The position numbers and the translations under genes are program-made. Of a stretch of 64,000 nt of DNA, positions 8,581-17,018 are shown in pieces. Source of the stretch: CAZSBB01 sp964605235 (GTDB lineage: Bacteria > Planctomycetota > Phycisphaerae > Phycisphaerales > Phycisphaeraceae); NCBI GenBank assembly GCA_964605235.1, contig CAZSBB010000021.1, forward strand, positions 45,364 to 109,363. The letters are read 5' to 3'. Numbering within the stretch: the stretch's first letter is position 1; each line of letters begins with the position of its first letter. The notes under the pieces are model-generated. The model was given only the letters and a program-made list of their open reading frames with translations, ran no database searches and was not told the DNA's origin.

Positions 8581-10536
8581 GTGGTAAGACCGCACATGAC
8601 CTGGCGTTTGCTGCTGGCCCTGGCGTTGGGAAGTGGATTTGCGCTGCCGGCCGGGGCGGAGGGGATTGCGCCCATCACCGTGCAGGGCGATCGCTTTCTC
8701 AACGACCAGGGCCAGCCGGTCCGTTTCTGGGGCGTCAACCTGGTGGCGCTGTATCCCACCGCGCAGCAGGCGCAGCGCATCGCCGCGGATTTGGCGTATC
8801 ACCAGATCAACCTCGTCCGTCCGCACCACCTGATGCGACCTTCGCGCGACTGGGTGTGGAACTCGCAGGTTCACACGCTCAATCAGTTCGCTCAGGGCCT
8901 GACCCGGGAGCCGGATGCCGACGCGTGGGCGCGGTTCGATCAGCTCAATGCCGCGCTGCGGGCGCAGGGCATTTACCTGATGCTCGCCGCCCGCTGGAGC
9001 CGGACCTATTCCCCCTATGACGTGGACATCATCGAAACCACTTCCGCCGACACGCGGGCGTGGATGATGGCGATGGACGAATTGAACCGACGGCACTGGA
9101 AGAAAGCCATTGACGCCCGCAAGCTGTTGCCGATGGTGGATGAACGTGTCGCCGCGCTGGATGTCGAGTTCACCCGCAACCTGCTCAACCATGTCAATCC
9201 GCACACCGGCGTGGCGTACGGCCGGGACCCGCAGGTGCTGACGCTGGAAGTCATCAACGAGTATTCCTCGGAGTATGTGCTGATCTGCCGCAACGACCTG
9301 CCCGCCTACTTCCAGGACAAACTGGTCAAGCAGTGGGAAGCGTTCGCGCTCGACGCCGGCCTGCTGGAGCCGGGCGATCTGTACCAGGCGGAGGACGCCC
9401 AGAAAACCCGCATCCGCGCCGACTTCTTCCGCCATCTGGATCAGGCGCACTTCGAGCGCGTCAAGCAGGCGGCCCGCGACTGCGGCTTTGCCGGCGCCGT
9501 CACCTTCTCCAACCTCTGGCGCGGCGAACGGGCGCTGGAAATGCACGCCCAGTTGGCGGACTACATCGAAGACCATGCTTATGTGAATCCGCGCGTGATC
9601 GACAGCCGCGAAGACTTCATTTTCGACAAAGGCAAAACCCTGCTGGCGGGCAAGCCCTACATCATCGGCGAGTTCAATCAGTCCGAAGGTTCCAAGGGTG
9701 AAGCCGAGGCGCCGTATCGCACCATGCTGCCCCTGGCGGCGGCGGCGTACGGCGCGCATCAGGGTTACGACGGCATCGTCTGGTTCGCCTGGCAACATGG
9801 CGACCGTGACCTGACCCCCGAGGGCACTGCCAAGACGCCGGATCGTCAGCCGCACCTGGGCACGATGGTCGCCGACGAAATGCTGCGCGATCATCTCCGC
9901 ACCACCGGCCTGATCTTTCGCCAAGGTCTGGTGGACCCCGCTAAACAGCAGATTCGCGTGCAAGTCGGCCCCGCGCAGCCGGCGGGTGACTACGGCAAAC
10001 TGATGCGCCCGCAAGGCATGTACCGGCCCGGTTGGCAATCCATTCACGCTTTCGCGCGGAGCTTCGCCACGGCCGACCCGGGGCAGGTCAATCAATCCTG
10101 GCGGACCCAGGAACCCCCGACGCCGCTGGTCAGCGACACCGGGCAGATCACCAAGGACCTCGAACGCAAACAACTGCGCATCCTCGCCCCCCGCGCTGAA
10201 GCCTTCAGCGGCGAACTGGCAGACACCGCATGGGACGGCGGGTATCGGCATCTGACGCTCCACGCCAAAGCCGGCTTCGCCACCGTGGTGCTGGTGACGC
10301 TGGATGGTCAGCCGCTGGCGTCAGCGCGCCGGCTGCTGATCAGCCGCACATACTTCGACGCACCGCCGCATGAGAGCGACGCGCTGCCGATCACGCTGAC
10401 GCATCTGGCGGGACGCGCTGCGACATTCCGCGTCACGCGTCCCGTAGCGCAGAGCATTGAGCTGACCGCCGACAGTGCCGGCACACTGACGCTGCCCGAA
10501 ACGAACTGGCACGAAGCGGAAATTGAGCTCAAGTGA
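8581..10536 (+). CDS. Secreted GH5-like (cellulase superfamily) glycoside hydrolase
   Basis: A 651-residue exported protein. A signal peptide (TWRLLLALALGSGFALPAGA) precedes a TIM-barrel-type domain with RFWGVNL near the start and the paired acids of clan GH-A: acid/base E227 in LEVINEYSSEY and predicted nucleophile E364 in YIIGEFNQSEG. Residues past about 470 look like a separate beta-rich C-terminal part. The GTG at 8581 has GAAGGGA six bases upstream; ATG 8596 and GTG 8539 are alternatives. The specific glycan cannot be read from the sequence. It probably works with the next gene and under the upstream LacI-type regulator. Confidence 0.78.
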   Translation: MVRPHMTWRLLLALALGSGFALPAGAEGIAPITVQGDRFLNDQGQPVRFWGVNLVALYPTAQQAQRIAADLAYHQINLVRPHHLMRPSRDWVWNSQVHTLNQFAQGLTREPDADAWARFDQLNAALRAQGIYLMLAARWSRTYSPYDVDIIETTSADTRAWMMAMDELNRRHWKKAIDARKLLPMVDERVAALDVEFTRNLLNHVNPHTGVAYGRDPQVLTLEVINEYSSEYVLICRNDLPAYFQDKLVKQWEAFALDAGLLEPGDLYQAEDAQKTRIRADFFRHLDQAHFERVKQAARDCGFAGAVTFSNLWRGERALEMHAQLADYIEDHAYVNPRVIDSREDFIFDKGKTLLAGKPYIIGEFNQSEGSKGEAEAPYRTMLPLAAAAYGAHQGYDGIVWFAWQHGDRDLTPEGTAKTPDRQPHLGTMVADEMLRDHLRTTGLIFRQGLVDPAKQQIRVQVGPAQPAGDYGKLMRPQGMYRPGWQSIHAFARSFATADPGQVNQSWRTQEPPTPLVSDTGQITKDLERKQLRILAPRAEAFSGELADTAWDGGYRHLTLHAKAGFATVVLVTLDGQPLASARRLLISRTYFDAPPHESDALPITLTHLAGRAATFRVTRPVAQSIELTADSAGTLTLPETNWHEAEIELK

Positions 10537-10557
10537 CCGGCGGGGAAAGATGACGTC

Positions 10558-11667
10558 ATGAACACGCTCGCTGCGCCCACCTCATTGCCGATGTCCTGCT
10601 TTGTGCGCGATGAGGACGCGCCGGCCGGGGTGGAGCGGTACTTTCTGGACCTGCCTCACTTGCCGGTCACGCAGTCGTTCTACTTCGTGAATGATCCGCT
10701 GGATGCCACGGGGCGCTGGCTGTGGTTTTACTACTCCCGCGACCTGGCGACCCGGATGCTCGGCGTGGTTGACCTATCCGACGGCGAGGTGCATCTGACC
10801 GAGGAAGTGTTTCTGGATGCGTCGCCGGTGGTCGATCCGCGCACGGGCGCTGCGTACTATTTTCAGGATGAAACGCTGTACCGCTATGACGTGCGGCAGC
10901 GGCGGCGGGAGTTCATCGCCCAGACGCCAGCCGAGCTGCGCACCGGGCAGCGCGGCAAACGCATCGCCACGCATCTGACCTGGCGCGCCGATGGGCAGGC
11001 GCTCAACTTCGACGCCCACTATGGTCGCAGTTGGCACGCAGGCGACATCACCCTCGCCGACGGGCGGTTTACCCTATGGCGCAGCTTCGACCGCTGTTAC
11101 AACCACGCCCAGTTTTCACCGACGGATCCCGACCTGCAACTGATCGCTCAGGATGGGTGGATCGACCTGCAGACCGGCGAACATTTTGATTACGACCAGC
11201 GCATGTGGCTGCTGCGCCGCGACGGCGCCTGCACGCCGTTGTATGACCAGCCGACGCCGCTGCATGGCCATGAATGGTGGGATCCCACTGGCGCTGCGGT
11301 GTGGTACGTGCACTACGGCGTGGGCATCAAACGCTATCACCTGACCACGCGCCAGACCGACCTGATGCTCCCCGGCGAGTTCTCGCACGCCTGGTCCAGC
11401 CGGGATGGGCGCTGGCTCATCACCGACCAGAACGTCAACCCGCCTGACGCGCCCAAACGCTGGCAGGTGCGCTGCTGGGACCTGCACACGGATCGCGCCC
11501 TCACGCTGGCGGATGATTTGTCCCAGATGTCCTGCCACGTCGCGCTGCATCTGCATCCGCACCCCCGGCTGACCGCCAATGACCGCTGGACGTGCTTCAC
11601 ATTGCTGCGCGGCGGCCGCGCCACGCTGGCGCTGGTGGATATGCAGACGCTGGCTTGGGAAAGCTGA
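10558..11667 (+). CDS. Oligogalacturonate-lyase-like beta-propeller protein (putative PL22)
   Basis: A 369-residue protein without a signal peptide, built of short repeated WD-like blades (for example WRADGQALNFDAHY, WWDPTGAAVWYVHYG, WSSRDGRWLITDQN). It carries YNHAQFSP (N182-H183-x-Q185), LHGHEWW (H236/H238) and a His-rich CHVALHLHPHPR near residues 325-336. These are placed like the conserved His/Gln metal and active-site residues of oligogalacturonate lyases. If correct, it cleaves unsaturated digalacturonate in the cytoplasm. It follows the hydrolase gene by 21 bases. A generic TolB-like propeller is the alternative. Confidence 0.55.
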   Translation: MNTLAAPTSLPMSCFVRDEDAPAGVERYFLDLPHLPVTQSFYFVNDPLDATGRWLWFYYSRDLATRMLGVVDLSDGEVHLTEEVFLDASPVVDPRTGAAYYFQDETLYRYDVRQRRREFIAQTPAELRTGQRGKRIATHLTWRADGQALNFDAHYGRSWHAGDITLADGRFTLWRSFDRCYNHAQFSPTDPDLQLIAQDGWIDLQTGEHFDYDQRMWLLRRDGACTPLYDQPTPLHGHEWWDPTGAAVWYVHYGVGIKRYHLTTRQTDLMLPGEFSHAWSSRDGRWLITDQNVNPPDAPKRWQVRCWDLHTDRALTLADDLSQMSCHVALHLHPHPRLTANDRWTCFTLLRGGRATLALVDMQTLAWES

Positions 11668-11702
11668 GTTGCGTACGCGGCCTGACGTCCATGGCCCACA
11701 CT

Positions 11703-11777
11703 GATTTGTAGGTCCGGGCTTGCCCGGACTGGGAGCGCGCATCGTCATCCCTCTGTCCGGGCAAACTCGGACCTACA
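11703..11777. repeat. Dispersed inverted-repeat element (REPIN-like), copy 1
   Basis: Two inverted arms, GTAGGTCCGGGCTTGCCCGG and the mirrored CCGGGCAAACTCGGACCTAC, each also internally palindromic, flank about 30 unrelated bases. A second copy lies at 16911-16987. It sits between two convergent genes. Confidence 0.75.
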
Positions 11778-11804
11778 GGCAGCGCATGCTCGACAGCGCG
11801 CGGT

Positions 11805-13184
11805 TTACCCCGGCTTGGCGCAGCAATGCTTGAACTTCTTGCCCGATCCGCACAGACACGGATCATTCCGCCCCACGCGCGGCCCCCAGCGTCCTTCACC
11901 CAGAATGCGATGCAGATCGCGCCACGCCGACGCCGGCTGCCGCAGCTTCAGACATAGCGCCATCTTGCGGAACACCGGCTGCGTATGCCGGTAAAACTCC
12001 TTGTAGCCTTCGCACAGGTAGGCGAGCCCCGGTTCCCCGTCGGGGGTATTGCGGATGCGGTCCTTGGGACATGCGCCCCAGCAATACTGCAGAAAATCGC
12101 ACTGGCGACAGTAGCGCGGCAGGCTGGCGTGCTTGGCGCGCCCGAAGGCGCGCTGCTGGTCGCCGTCGATCATTTCCGTGAGGCTGTGCGCGCGGATGTT
12201 GCCCAGGTTGTATTCCGGGCTGACATAGTGATCACAGGCGTACACGTCGCCGTTGTGCTCCATCGCCGCCGCCCGGCCGCACGCCTTGCTATGGACGCAC
12301 AAGGAGGAGGGATAGCCCATCACCAGCCCCAGCATCATGTCAAAGAGCTGCACGTAAATTCGGCCGACGTCGCGCTGCTCCAGCCAGCGATCGAAGATGC
12401 CGTTGAGGAAGGTTCCCCATTGCCGCGGCTCCGCGCTGCGCGCGCCCACGCGCACGCCGCCGCCGTTGGGTTGCAGCACCGGCAGGATCGGGCGCTGGTG
12501 ATATTGCTTGGCGTCGAGCAGTTGTTCGTGTTCCACGATGGGAATGAACTGGAGAAACGTGGAGCCGATCGACTTGAGGAAGTCGTACACCTGCGTGGGG
12601 CAGTCGGCGTTGTCGTGATGCACCACGGTCAGGGTGTTGAACTCGACGGCATGCTTCTGCAGCACCCGCACGCCGCGCAGGACCTCGTCGAATGTGCCTT
12701 TGCCCGCTTTGTCCAGGCGATGGCGGTTGTGAATTTCCTCGGGCCCATCGATGCTCACGCCCACCAGGAACTTGTGCTCGTGCAAAAATTCACCCCAGGC
12801 GTCGTCGAGCAGGGTGGCATTGGTTTGCAGCGCGTTGACGATGGGCACATTCGGCCGGGCGTATTGTTTTTGCAGTTCAACCACGCGCTGGAAAAAGCGC
12901 AGGCCCATGAGCGTCGGCTCGCCGCCCTGAAACGCGAAGCTGATCTCGCGGGCGTCGTCGGGTTGCGCGTCGATGTACTGGCGGACGTAGTTTTCCAGGT
13001 CCGCTTCGCTCATGCGGAACCGGCTTTGGCCAGGGAACAGGCCGTCCTGTTTTTCCAGGTAAAAGCAGTAGCTGCAATCAAGATTGCAGATGGGCCCGAT
13101 GGGCTTGAGCATGACATGAAATGGCGCGTCCGCCGGGGCGGCGGTGGGAAACTGCTGACGCAAATTGGCGTCGAGCGAAAGCAT
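11805..13184 (-). CDS. Anaerobic sulfatase-maturating enzyme-type radical SAM protein with SEC-C tail
   Basis: A 459-residue radical SAM/SPASM enzyme of the type that converts an active-site Cys or Ser of sulfatases to formylglycine. The SAM-cluster motif is C33-N-L-D-C37-S-Y-C40, followed by AFQGGEPTLMG. The SPASM domain contains CGRAAAMEHNGDVYACDHYV and CRQCDFLQYCWGAC. A SEC-C motif ends the protein (RNDPCLCGSGKKFKHCC). ATG 13184 is chosen over an upstream frame start because AGGA precedes it and homologues begin near FHVMLKPIGPICNL. No sulfatase gene is in the window, so its substrates lie elsewhere. The gene is single, facing away from the MerR/TPR genes. Confidence 0.9.
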   Translation of the reverse strand: MLSLDANLRQQFPTAAPADAPFHVMLKPIGPICNLDCSYCFYLEKQDGLFPGQSRFRMSEADLENYVRQYIDAQPDDAREISFAFQGGEPTLMGLRFFQRVVELQKQYARPNVPIVNALQTNATLLDDAWGEFLHEHKFLVGVSIDGPEEIHNRHRLDKAGKGTFDEVLRGVRVLQKHAVEFNTLTVVHHDNADCPTQVYDFLKSIGSTFLQFIPIVEHEQLLDAKQYHQRPILPVLQPNGGGVRVGARSAEPRQWGTFLNGIFDRWLEQRDVGRIYVQLFDMMLGLVMGYPSSLCVHSKACGRAAAMEHNGDVYACDHYVSPEYNLGNIRAHSLTEMIDGDQQRAFGRAKHASLPRYCRQCDFLQYCWGACPKDRIRNTPDGEPGLAYLCEGYKEFYRHTQPVFRKMALCLKLRQPASAWRDLHRILGEGRWGPRVGRNDPCLCGSGKKFKHCCAKPG

Positions 13185-13234
13185 GGGGCGCGTTCCTGCG
13201 GAGGCAGATCGGCATTTGTGGATACTCAAATCCG

Positions 13235-13240
13235 ATTATA
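13235..13240 (-). promoter_or_regulatory. -10 element for the radical SAM gene
   Basis: A perfect TATAAT on the minus strand, about 50 bases before the ATG at 13184. The region 17 bases further upstream reads CCTGCA, a poor -35, so an activator may be needed. Confidence 0.5.
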
Positions 13241-13304
13241 TCCATCTTTCGGCAAAATGCAGGGGTTGGGATGAGGGCGCGGGCGATTCCGGCAAAATTC
13301 TCAT

Positions 13305-13330
13305 AAGCGCTTGAATTAACAGGTGGTTAA
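13305..13330. promoter_or_regulatory. Two adjacent palindromes, possible operators
   Basis: AAGCGCTT (13305-13312), the core of many LacI-family operators, is followed by TTAAC-N5-GTTAA (13316-13330). Both lie about 65-95 bases upstream of the radical SAM gene's -10 box in a local AT-rich pocket. Function is inferred only. Confidence 0.35.
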
Positions 13331-13430
13331 ATCTGTCCGGGTTCGTTGGTGAGTGGACCGCTCCTGCCAGAAGTTGCCGTCACGCATGAAATTACAGGAC
13401 TTTGCCCCCATGCGCCGATATGTCTAATCG

Positions 13431-13495
13431 TCCAAGCGTCCAATTGACCAAAGGTTCAACAGTCCAAAGGTCCAAGTGTCCAGATGTCCAAGCGC
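13431..13495. repeat. Degenerate short-period GTCCAA repeats
   Basis: About seven imperfect units of the form GTCCAA plus 1-3 bases (for example GTCCAAAGGTCCAAGTGTCC) in the 376-base gap 13185-13560. Apart from the promoter and palindromes noted, nothing else is seen in that gap. Confidence 0.6.
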
Positions 13496-13560
13496 GTGAT
13501 TCCAGCCGGAGTCTGGCCGGGGACCGCAGTCGAAGCCGGACGTGGTGAGAAAGGGTGGGC

Positions 13561-13854
13561 ATGACGGCCGTACGCACCAACCTGAGCATGACCTCGACGC
13601 CGCACGGGGCACGCACGAAGCGTTACCGCATCGGCGATCTGGTTCGACACAGCGGCCTGAGCCGCCAGACGCTGCACAACTACACCCGCTGGGGCCTCAT
13701 CACCGAAGCCGAGTGGACCGCCGGCGGGCATCGCCTGTACGACGAGCAGACGCTGGCGCGGCTGAGCGTGATTGTGGAACTCAAGCGACACAACACCATT
13801 GATGAAATTCGCGCCAAGCTGCCGGACCTGCTGGTGCGGCGCAGCGCTTCGTAA
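13561..13854 (+). CDS. MerR-family helix-turn-helix regulator (short)
   Basis: A 97-residue DNA-binding protein. The MerR HTH and wing are clear: RYRIGDLVRHSGLSRQTLHNYTRWGLI and GGHRLYDEQTLARLSVIVELKRHNTIDEIRAKL, about residues 21-88. There is almost no effector domain beyond the HTH and start of the dimer helix, so it may sense nothing itself. ATG 13561 has AAAGGG upstream. It ends 20 bases before the TPR gene and is likely co-transcribed with it and the FlgN-like gene, so it may control flagellar or surface functions. Confidence 0.82.
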   Translation: MTAVRTNLSMTSTPHGARTKRYRIGDLVRHSGLSRQTLHNYTRWGLITEAEWTAGGHRLYDEQTLARLSVIVELKRHNTIDEIRAKLPDLLVRRSAS

Positions 13855-13874
13855 TTTGACGGCAACGGATTGCC

Positions 13875-16385
13875 ATGGCCCAGTCACCAGACAACCTGAA
13901 CGCTGCGACCGACGCGGAGGCGGAGCCCACGCTCGACGCCATGGCGCAGGAAACCAGCGCGCCCGCCGGGCCGCAGGCCTGGACGCAGAACTGGCAGATG
14001 CCGGTGCTGATCCTGGGCCTGACGCTGCTGGTGGTGGGCACCTGGCTCTCGCTGCCGCGCCCGGCGCACGACGATTTCGCCGGCAAGCTTGACGGCATCG
14101 AACAATACCTGATCGCGCAGAATCTCGATGCCGCCGAAGCCCAGTTGCAGCAGCTTGCTCCGCACATCACCCGGGCGAGCAAGCTCGAGCAGGCGCGCTT
14201 CCACCTGCTGGCGGGCGACCGCATCGTGCTCTTCCAGCAACTGAAGGGGTGGAACAATCCTGAAGCGCATGAACTGGCGATCAATCGTTATCAGCAGGCG
14301 CTGGAACTGGGGCAGGCCTTTGACACCGAGCATCGCAAGCGCTGGGCGCTGACGCTCGTGGCGCTGGGCCGCGACGGCGAAGCGCTCACGCAACTGGACG
14401 CCATGGATGTGGCGGCGGTGGACGCGCGGTGTCAGGTGGTGCGGCAAATGCTCGAACGTCGCCTGCAGCACCCGGCGACGACGCCCGCCGATGTCGCCCC
14501 GTTGCTGGACCGTTACTTCGAACTGGCGCGCCAGGACCCGGATCCCAAGCGGCAGCGTGACGCCCGGCGGTGGGGCGTGCAACTGCGCGTCGATCTGCTG
14601 CTGGACGCCAACGAGCCGCAGCAGGCGATTGACTTTCTCCAGCCGCAGTACGCGCGGTTTACCGATCAGTCGGGTGATCGGGACCTGGCGCCGCTGATGG
14701 TCAGCTTCGCCCGGGCGTACGCTCTGCTGCAGCGTTACCGTGAAGCCGACCGCTGGTATCGGCTGGCGCAGGACCGGCTCAATCCGGATGATCCGCTCAA
14801 CGGCCGCATCCTCGTGGGGCTGGCGCAAATCGCGCTGGCGGAGACGGGCGATGTGCGGCAGGCGCTGGACTTTTACAGCAACGCCGAGACCCGCTACCCC
14901 GCCACGGATTCCTATTTCGACGCCTTGCTGGGTCACGCCGACTGCGAAGCCCGGCTCGGTTCGCATCTGCAGGCGATTGACTACCTCGGCCGGTGCGTGC
15001 AGGAGTTGCTCCAGTCGCCGCGCCGCAGCGCCGCCCGGCAGGACGCCCTGGTCAATGTGGTGCGGGCAAATTACGAAATCACTTTCGGGCAGGACAACTA
15101 TGAACTGGCGCTCAGTTACCTTTCCACGCTGATGCCGCTGTATGGCCGCGCGCTGCCGACTTCGGTGTTGGCGGACCTGGGCATGACGCACCAGAAGATT
15201 GCCGGCAGCCACGAACAGCAGGCCCGCGAGTTGAGCAGCCATAAGCCGACCGATCGGGAAGCAGGCAAACAGGCGGTGGAAGCAGTGCGGCTGCATTTCA
15301 AAGACGCGGTCATCCACTACGGCAAAGCGGCGGATTACTTCCGCGCCCATGCCGAGCGCGTCACCGTCACCGACAACGCAGCCCACGGCGAAAGCCTCTG
15401 GTCGGCGGCGAATCTGTATGAAAAAGCCCAGCTCTGGCCCGATGCCATTGCCGCATTCGCCGACTTCGTGCGCGGCCGACCCGATGACCCGCGCTACCTG
15501 ATGGCGAAGCAGCACCTGGGCTTGGCGTACCTGGCGGATCAGCAGATTGAGCCGGCGCGGGCGCTGTTTGAGGAACTCATCAACAACAACGCCAAAAGCG
15601 CCGCCGCCCACCTGAGCCATGTGCCCTACGCCCGCTGTTTCCTCATCCAGGGCGAATACGACCGCGCCCAGCAGGTGCTCGAGTACGTCGTCACCGATCA
15701 TCCGGGCATCACCCCGGAATCCGTCACCTACCGCGACGCCCTGATCGAACTGGGCAAGCTCTACTGTCAGCGCGAGCAATACGAACGCGGCATCGAAAAG
15801 CTCGAAGAAGCCATCGACGAAAAACGCTACGGTGACAGCGACCAGGGCCCCACGCTGCGGGCGCGCCTCGCCGATGCGTACCGTCAGTCCGCCGAGACGC
15901 TCAACAGCGCCCTCAAGGACCCGATGCCCCAGACCCGCCGGGTGGCGCTGGAGCAGGAACGCAATCGTCGGCTGGAGCGCGCCAAGGTGCTCTACACGCA
16001 GGTCATCAGCGCGCTGGAGTCCCGGCCGTTTGACCTGCTCACGCCGCTGGAAGTCACCTTCTATCGCAATGCGTTTTTCTATCGCGCCGACTGCGCCTAC
16101 GACATGGGTCATTGGGAGCAGGCCCGCAGCCTGTACGACCTGGCGGCCAAGCGCTGGGAGGATCATCCCGCCTCGCTGGTGGCGCTGGTGCAGATCGTCA
16201 ATGCCTACTGCGAGGAAGGCGCCATCCGCGAAGCCCGGGTCGCCAATGATCGCGCCCGTTTCCAGCTCAAACGCATTCCCGATGAAGCCTTCAACGATCC
16301 CTCGCTGCCGATGAATCGACAGCATTGGGAGGATTGGCTGCGTTGGACCAGTGAACTGAAATTGTTCGGTGAACCCGGCGGCTAA
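13875..16385 (+). CDS. Membrane-anchored tetratricopeptide repeat protein
   Basis: An 836-residue protein with a cytoplasmic N-terminal tail (1-40), one membrane helix near residues 42-62 (MPVLILGLTLLVVGTWL) and a long helical extracytoplasmic part. This is filled with TPR-like units such as AINRYQQALELGQAFD, ALDFYSNAETRYPATDSYFDALLGHADCE and ARALFEELINNNAKSAAAHLSHVPYARCFLIQGEYDRAQQVLEYV. TPR domains scaffold protein complexes. The placement between a MerR regulator and a FlgN-like chaperone suggests an envelope role, possibly linked to the flagellum, but nothing in the sequence proves this. Confidence 0.75.
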   Translation: MAQSPDNLNAATDAEAEPTLDAMAQETSAPAGPQAWTQNWQMPVLILGLTLLVVGTWLSLPRPAHDDFAGKLDGIEQYLIAQNLDAAEAQLQQLAPHITRASKLEQARFHLLAGDRIVLFQQLKGWNNPEAHELAINRYQQALELGQAFDTEHRKRWALTLVALGRDGEALTQLDAMDVAAVDARCQVVRQMLERRLQHPATTPADVAPLLDRYFELARQDPDPKRQRDARRWGVQLRVDLLLDANEPQQAIDFLQPQYARFTDQSGDRDLAPLMVSFARAYALLQRYREADRWYRLAQDRLNPDDPLNGRILVGLAQIALAETGDVRQALDFYSNAETRYPATDSYFDALLGHADCEARLGSHLQAIDYLGRCVQELLQSPRRSAARQDALVNVVRANYEITFGQDNYELALSYLSTLMPLYGRALPTSVLADLGMTHQKIAGSHEQQARELSSHKPTDREAGKQAVEAVRLHFKDAVIHYGKAADYFRAHAERVTVTDNAAHGESLWSAANLYEKAQLWPDAIAAFADFVRGRPDDPRYLMAKQHLGLAYLADQQIEPARALFEELINNNAKSAAAHLSHVPYARCFLIQGEYDRAQQVLEYVVTDHPGITPESVTYRDALIELGKLYCQREQYERGIEKLEEAIDEKRYGDSDQGPTLRARLADAYRQSAETLNSALKDPMPQTRRVALEQERNRRLERAKVLYTQVISALESRPFDLLTPLEVTFYRNAFFYRADCAYDMGHWEQARSLYDLAAKRWEDHPASLVALVQIVNAYCEEGAIREARVANDRARFQLKRIPDEAFNDPSLPMNRQHWEDWLRWTSELKLFGEPGG

Positions 16386-16396
16386 GGTCGCCAGCG

Positions 16397-16411
16397 CGAG
16401 CAGGATGCTCG
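16397..16411. repeat. Small hairpin with AGGAT loop
   Basis: CGAGC-AGGAT-GCTCG lies just after the TPR gene stop and before the FlgN-like gene. A longer hairpin with the same AGGAT loop is found at 33912-33936, suggesting a dispersed palindrome family. Confidence 0.45.
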
Positions 16412-16430
16412 TCTAGTGAAAGGGTCATGG

Positions 16431-16913
16431 ATGACCGCCATCTCCAGCAACGCAACGGGCGCCCCGGCCGTGCTCGAACTGCTGCGCCAGCAGGTCGACC
16501 TGTACCGCAAACTCAGCACGCTCAGCCAGCGGCAGCGCGATTATGTGCAGGCCGGCGACGCCGAGAATCTGCTGGGCCTGCTCGCCGCCCGGCAGCGAGT
16601 CATCGACGAACTGCTGACCAACAACAGCCGCCTGGCGCCTTACCGTCAGCAATGGAAGCAGGTGTTCAGCGCTCTCGACGCGGCCGCTCAGACGGAAGTG
16701 AACCAACTGGTCGCCCAGGTTGAGAACCTGCTGGGCACGATCCTCAGCCAGGACGAAGAAGACCGCAAAAAGCTCGAGGTATCGCGCAATCAAGTCAGCG
16801 GGCAACTGCAACACACCGGCCGATCTGTGCAGGCGATGCACGCTTATCGCACCGCGCCGCGCGCTGCCGCGGTGTCGGCCGTCGGCCCGCGCTACACCAA
16901 CCAGAAGGGATGA
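16431..16913 (+). CDS. flgN: FlgN-like flagellar export chaperone
   Basis: A 160-residue, all-helical protein. Residues 12-90 follow the FlgN pattern: ELLRQQVDLYRKLSTLSQRQRDYVQAGDAENLLGLLAARQRVIDELLTNNSRL. FlgN binds hook-filament junction proteins FlgK and FlgL before export; neither is in this window. The start has AAAGGG six bases upstream. It sits directly before the flagellar two-component genes, which supports the call. Sequence conservation in this family is low, so the identification rests on pattern and context. Confidence 0.65.
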   Translation: MTAISSNATGAPAVLELLRQQVDLYRKLSTLSQRQRDYVQAGDAENLLGLLAARQRVIDELLTNNSRLAPYRQQWKQVFSALDAAAQTEVNQLVAQVENLLGTILSQDEEDRKKLEVSRNQVSGQLQHTGRSVQAMHAYRTAPRAAAVSAVGPRYTNQKG

Positions 16914-16987
16914 TTTGTAGGTCCGGGCTCGCCCGGACATTGAAACGCCAACCCACGCCCAGTTGTCCGGGCCAGCCCGGACCTACG
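16911..16987. repeat. Dispersed inverted-repeat element (REPIN-like), copy 2
   Basis: Same architecture as 11703-11777: GTAGGTCCGGGCTCGCCCGG and the mirrored arm CCGGGCCAGCCCGGACCTAC. It overlaps the last codons of the FlgN-like gene and fills the gap to the kinase gene. Confidence 0.75.
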
Positions 16988-17018
16988 TGACGGAAAGATT
17001 TGCCTCCCCAACGTGCCC

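Noticed and set aside
13884..16325. An 813-codon frame antisense to the TPR gene
   Set aside because: Shadow of the TPR gene; His/Arg/Gln-rich composition and no start signal.
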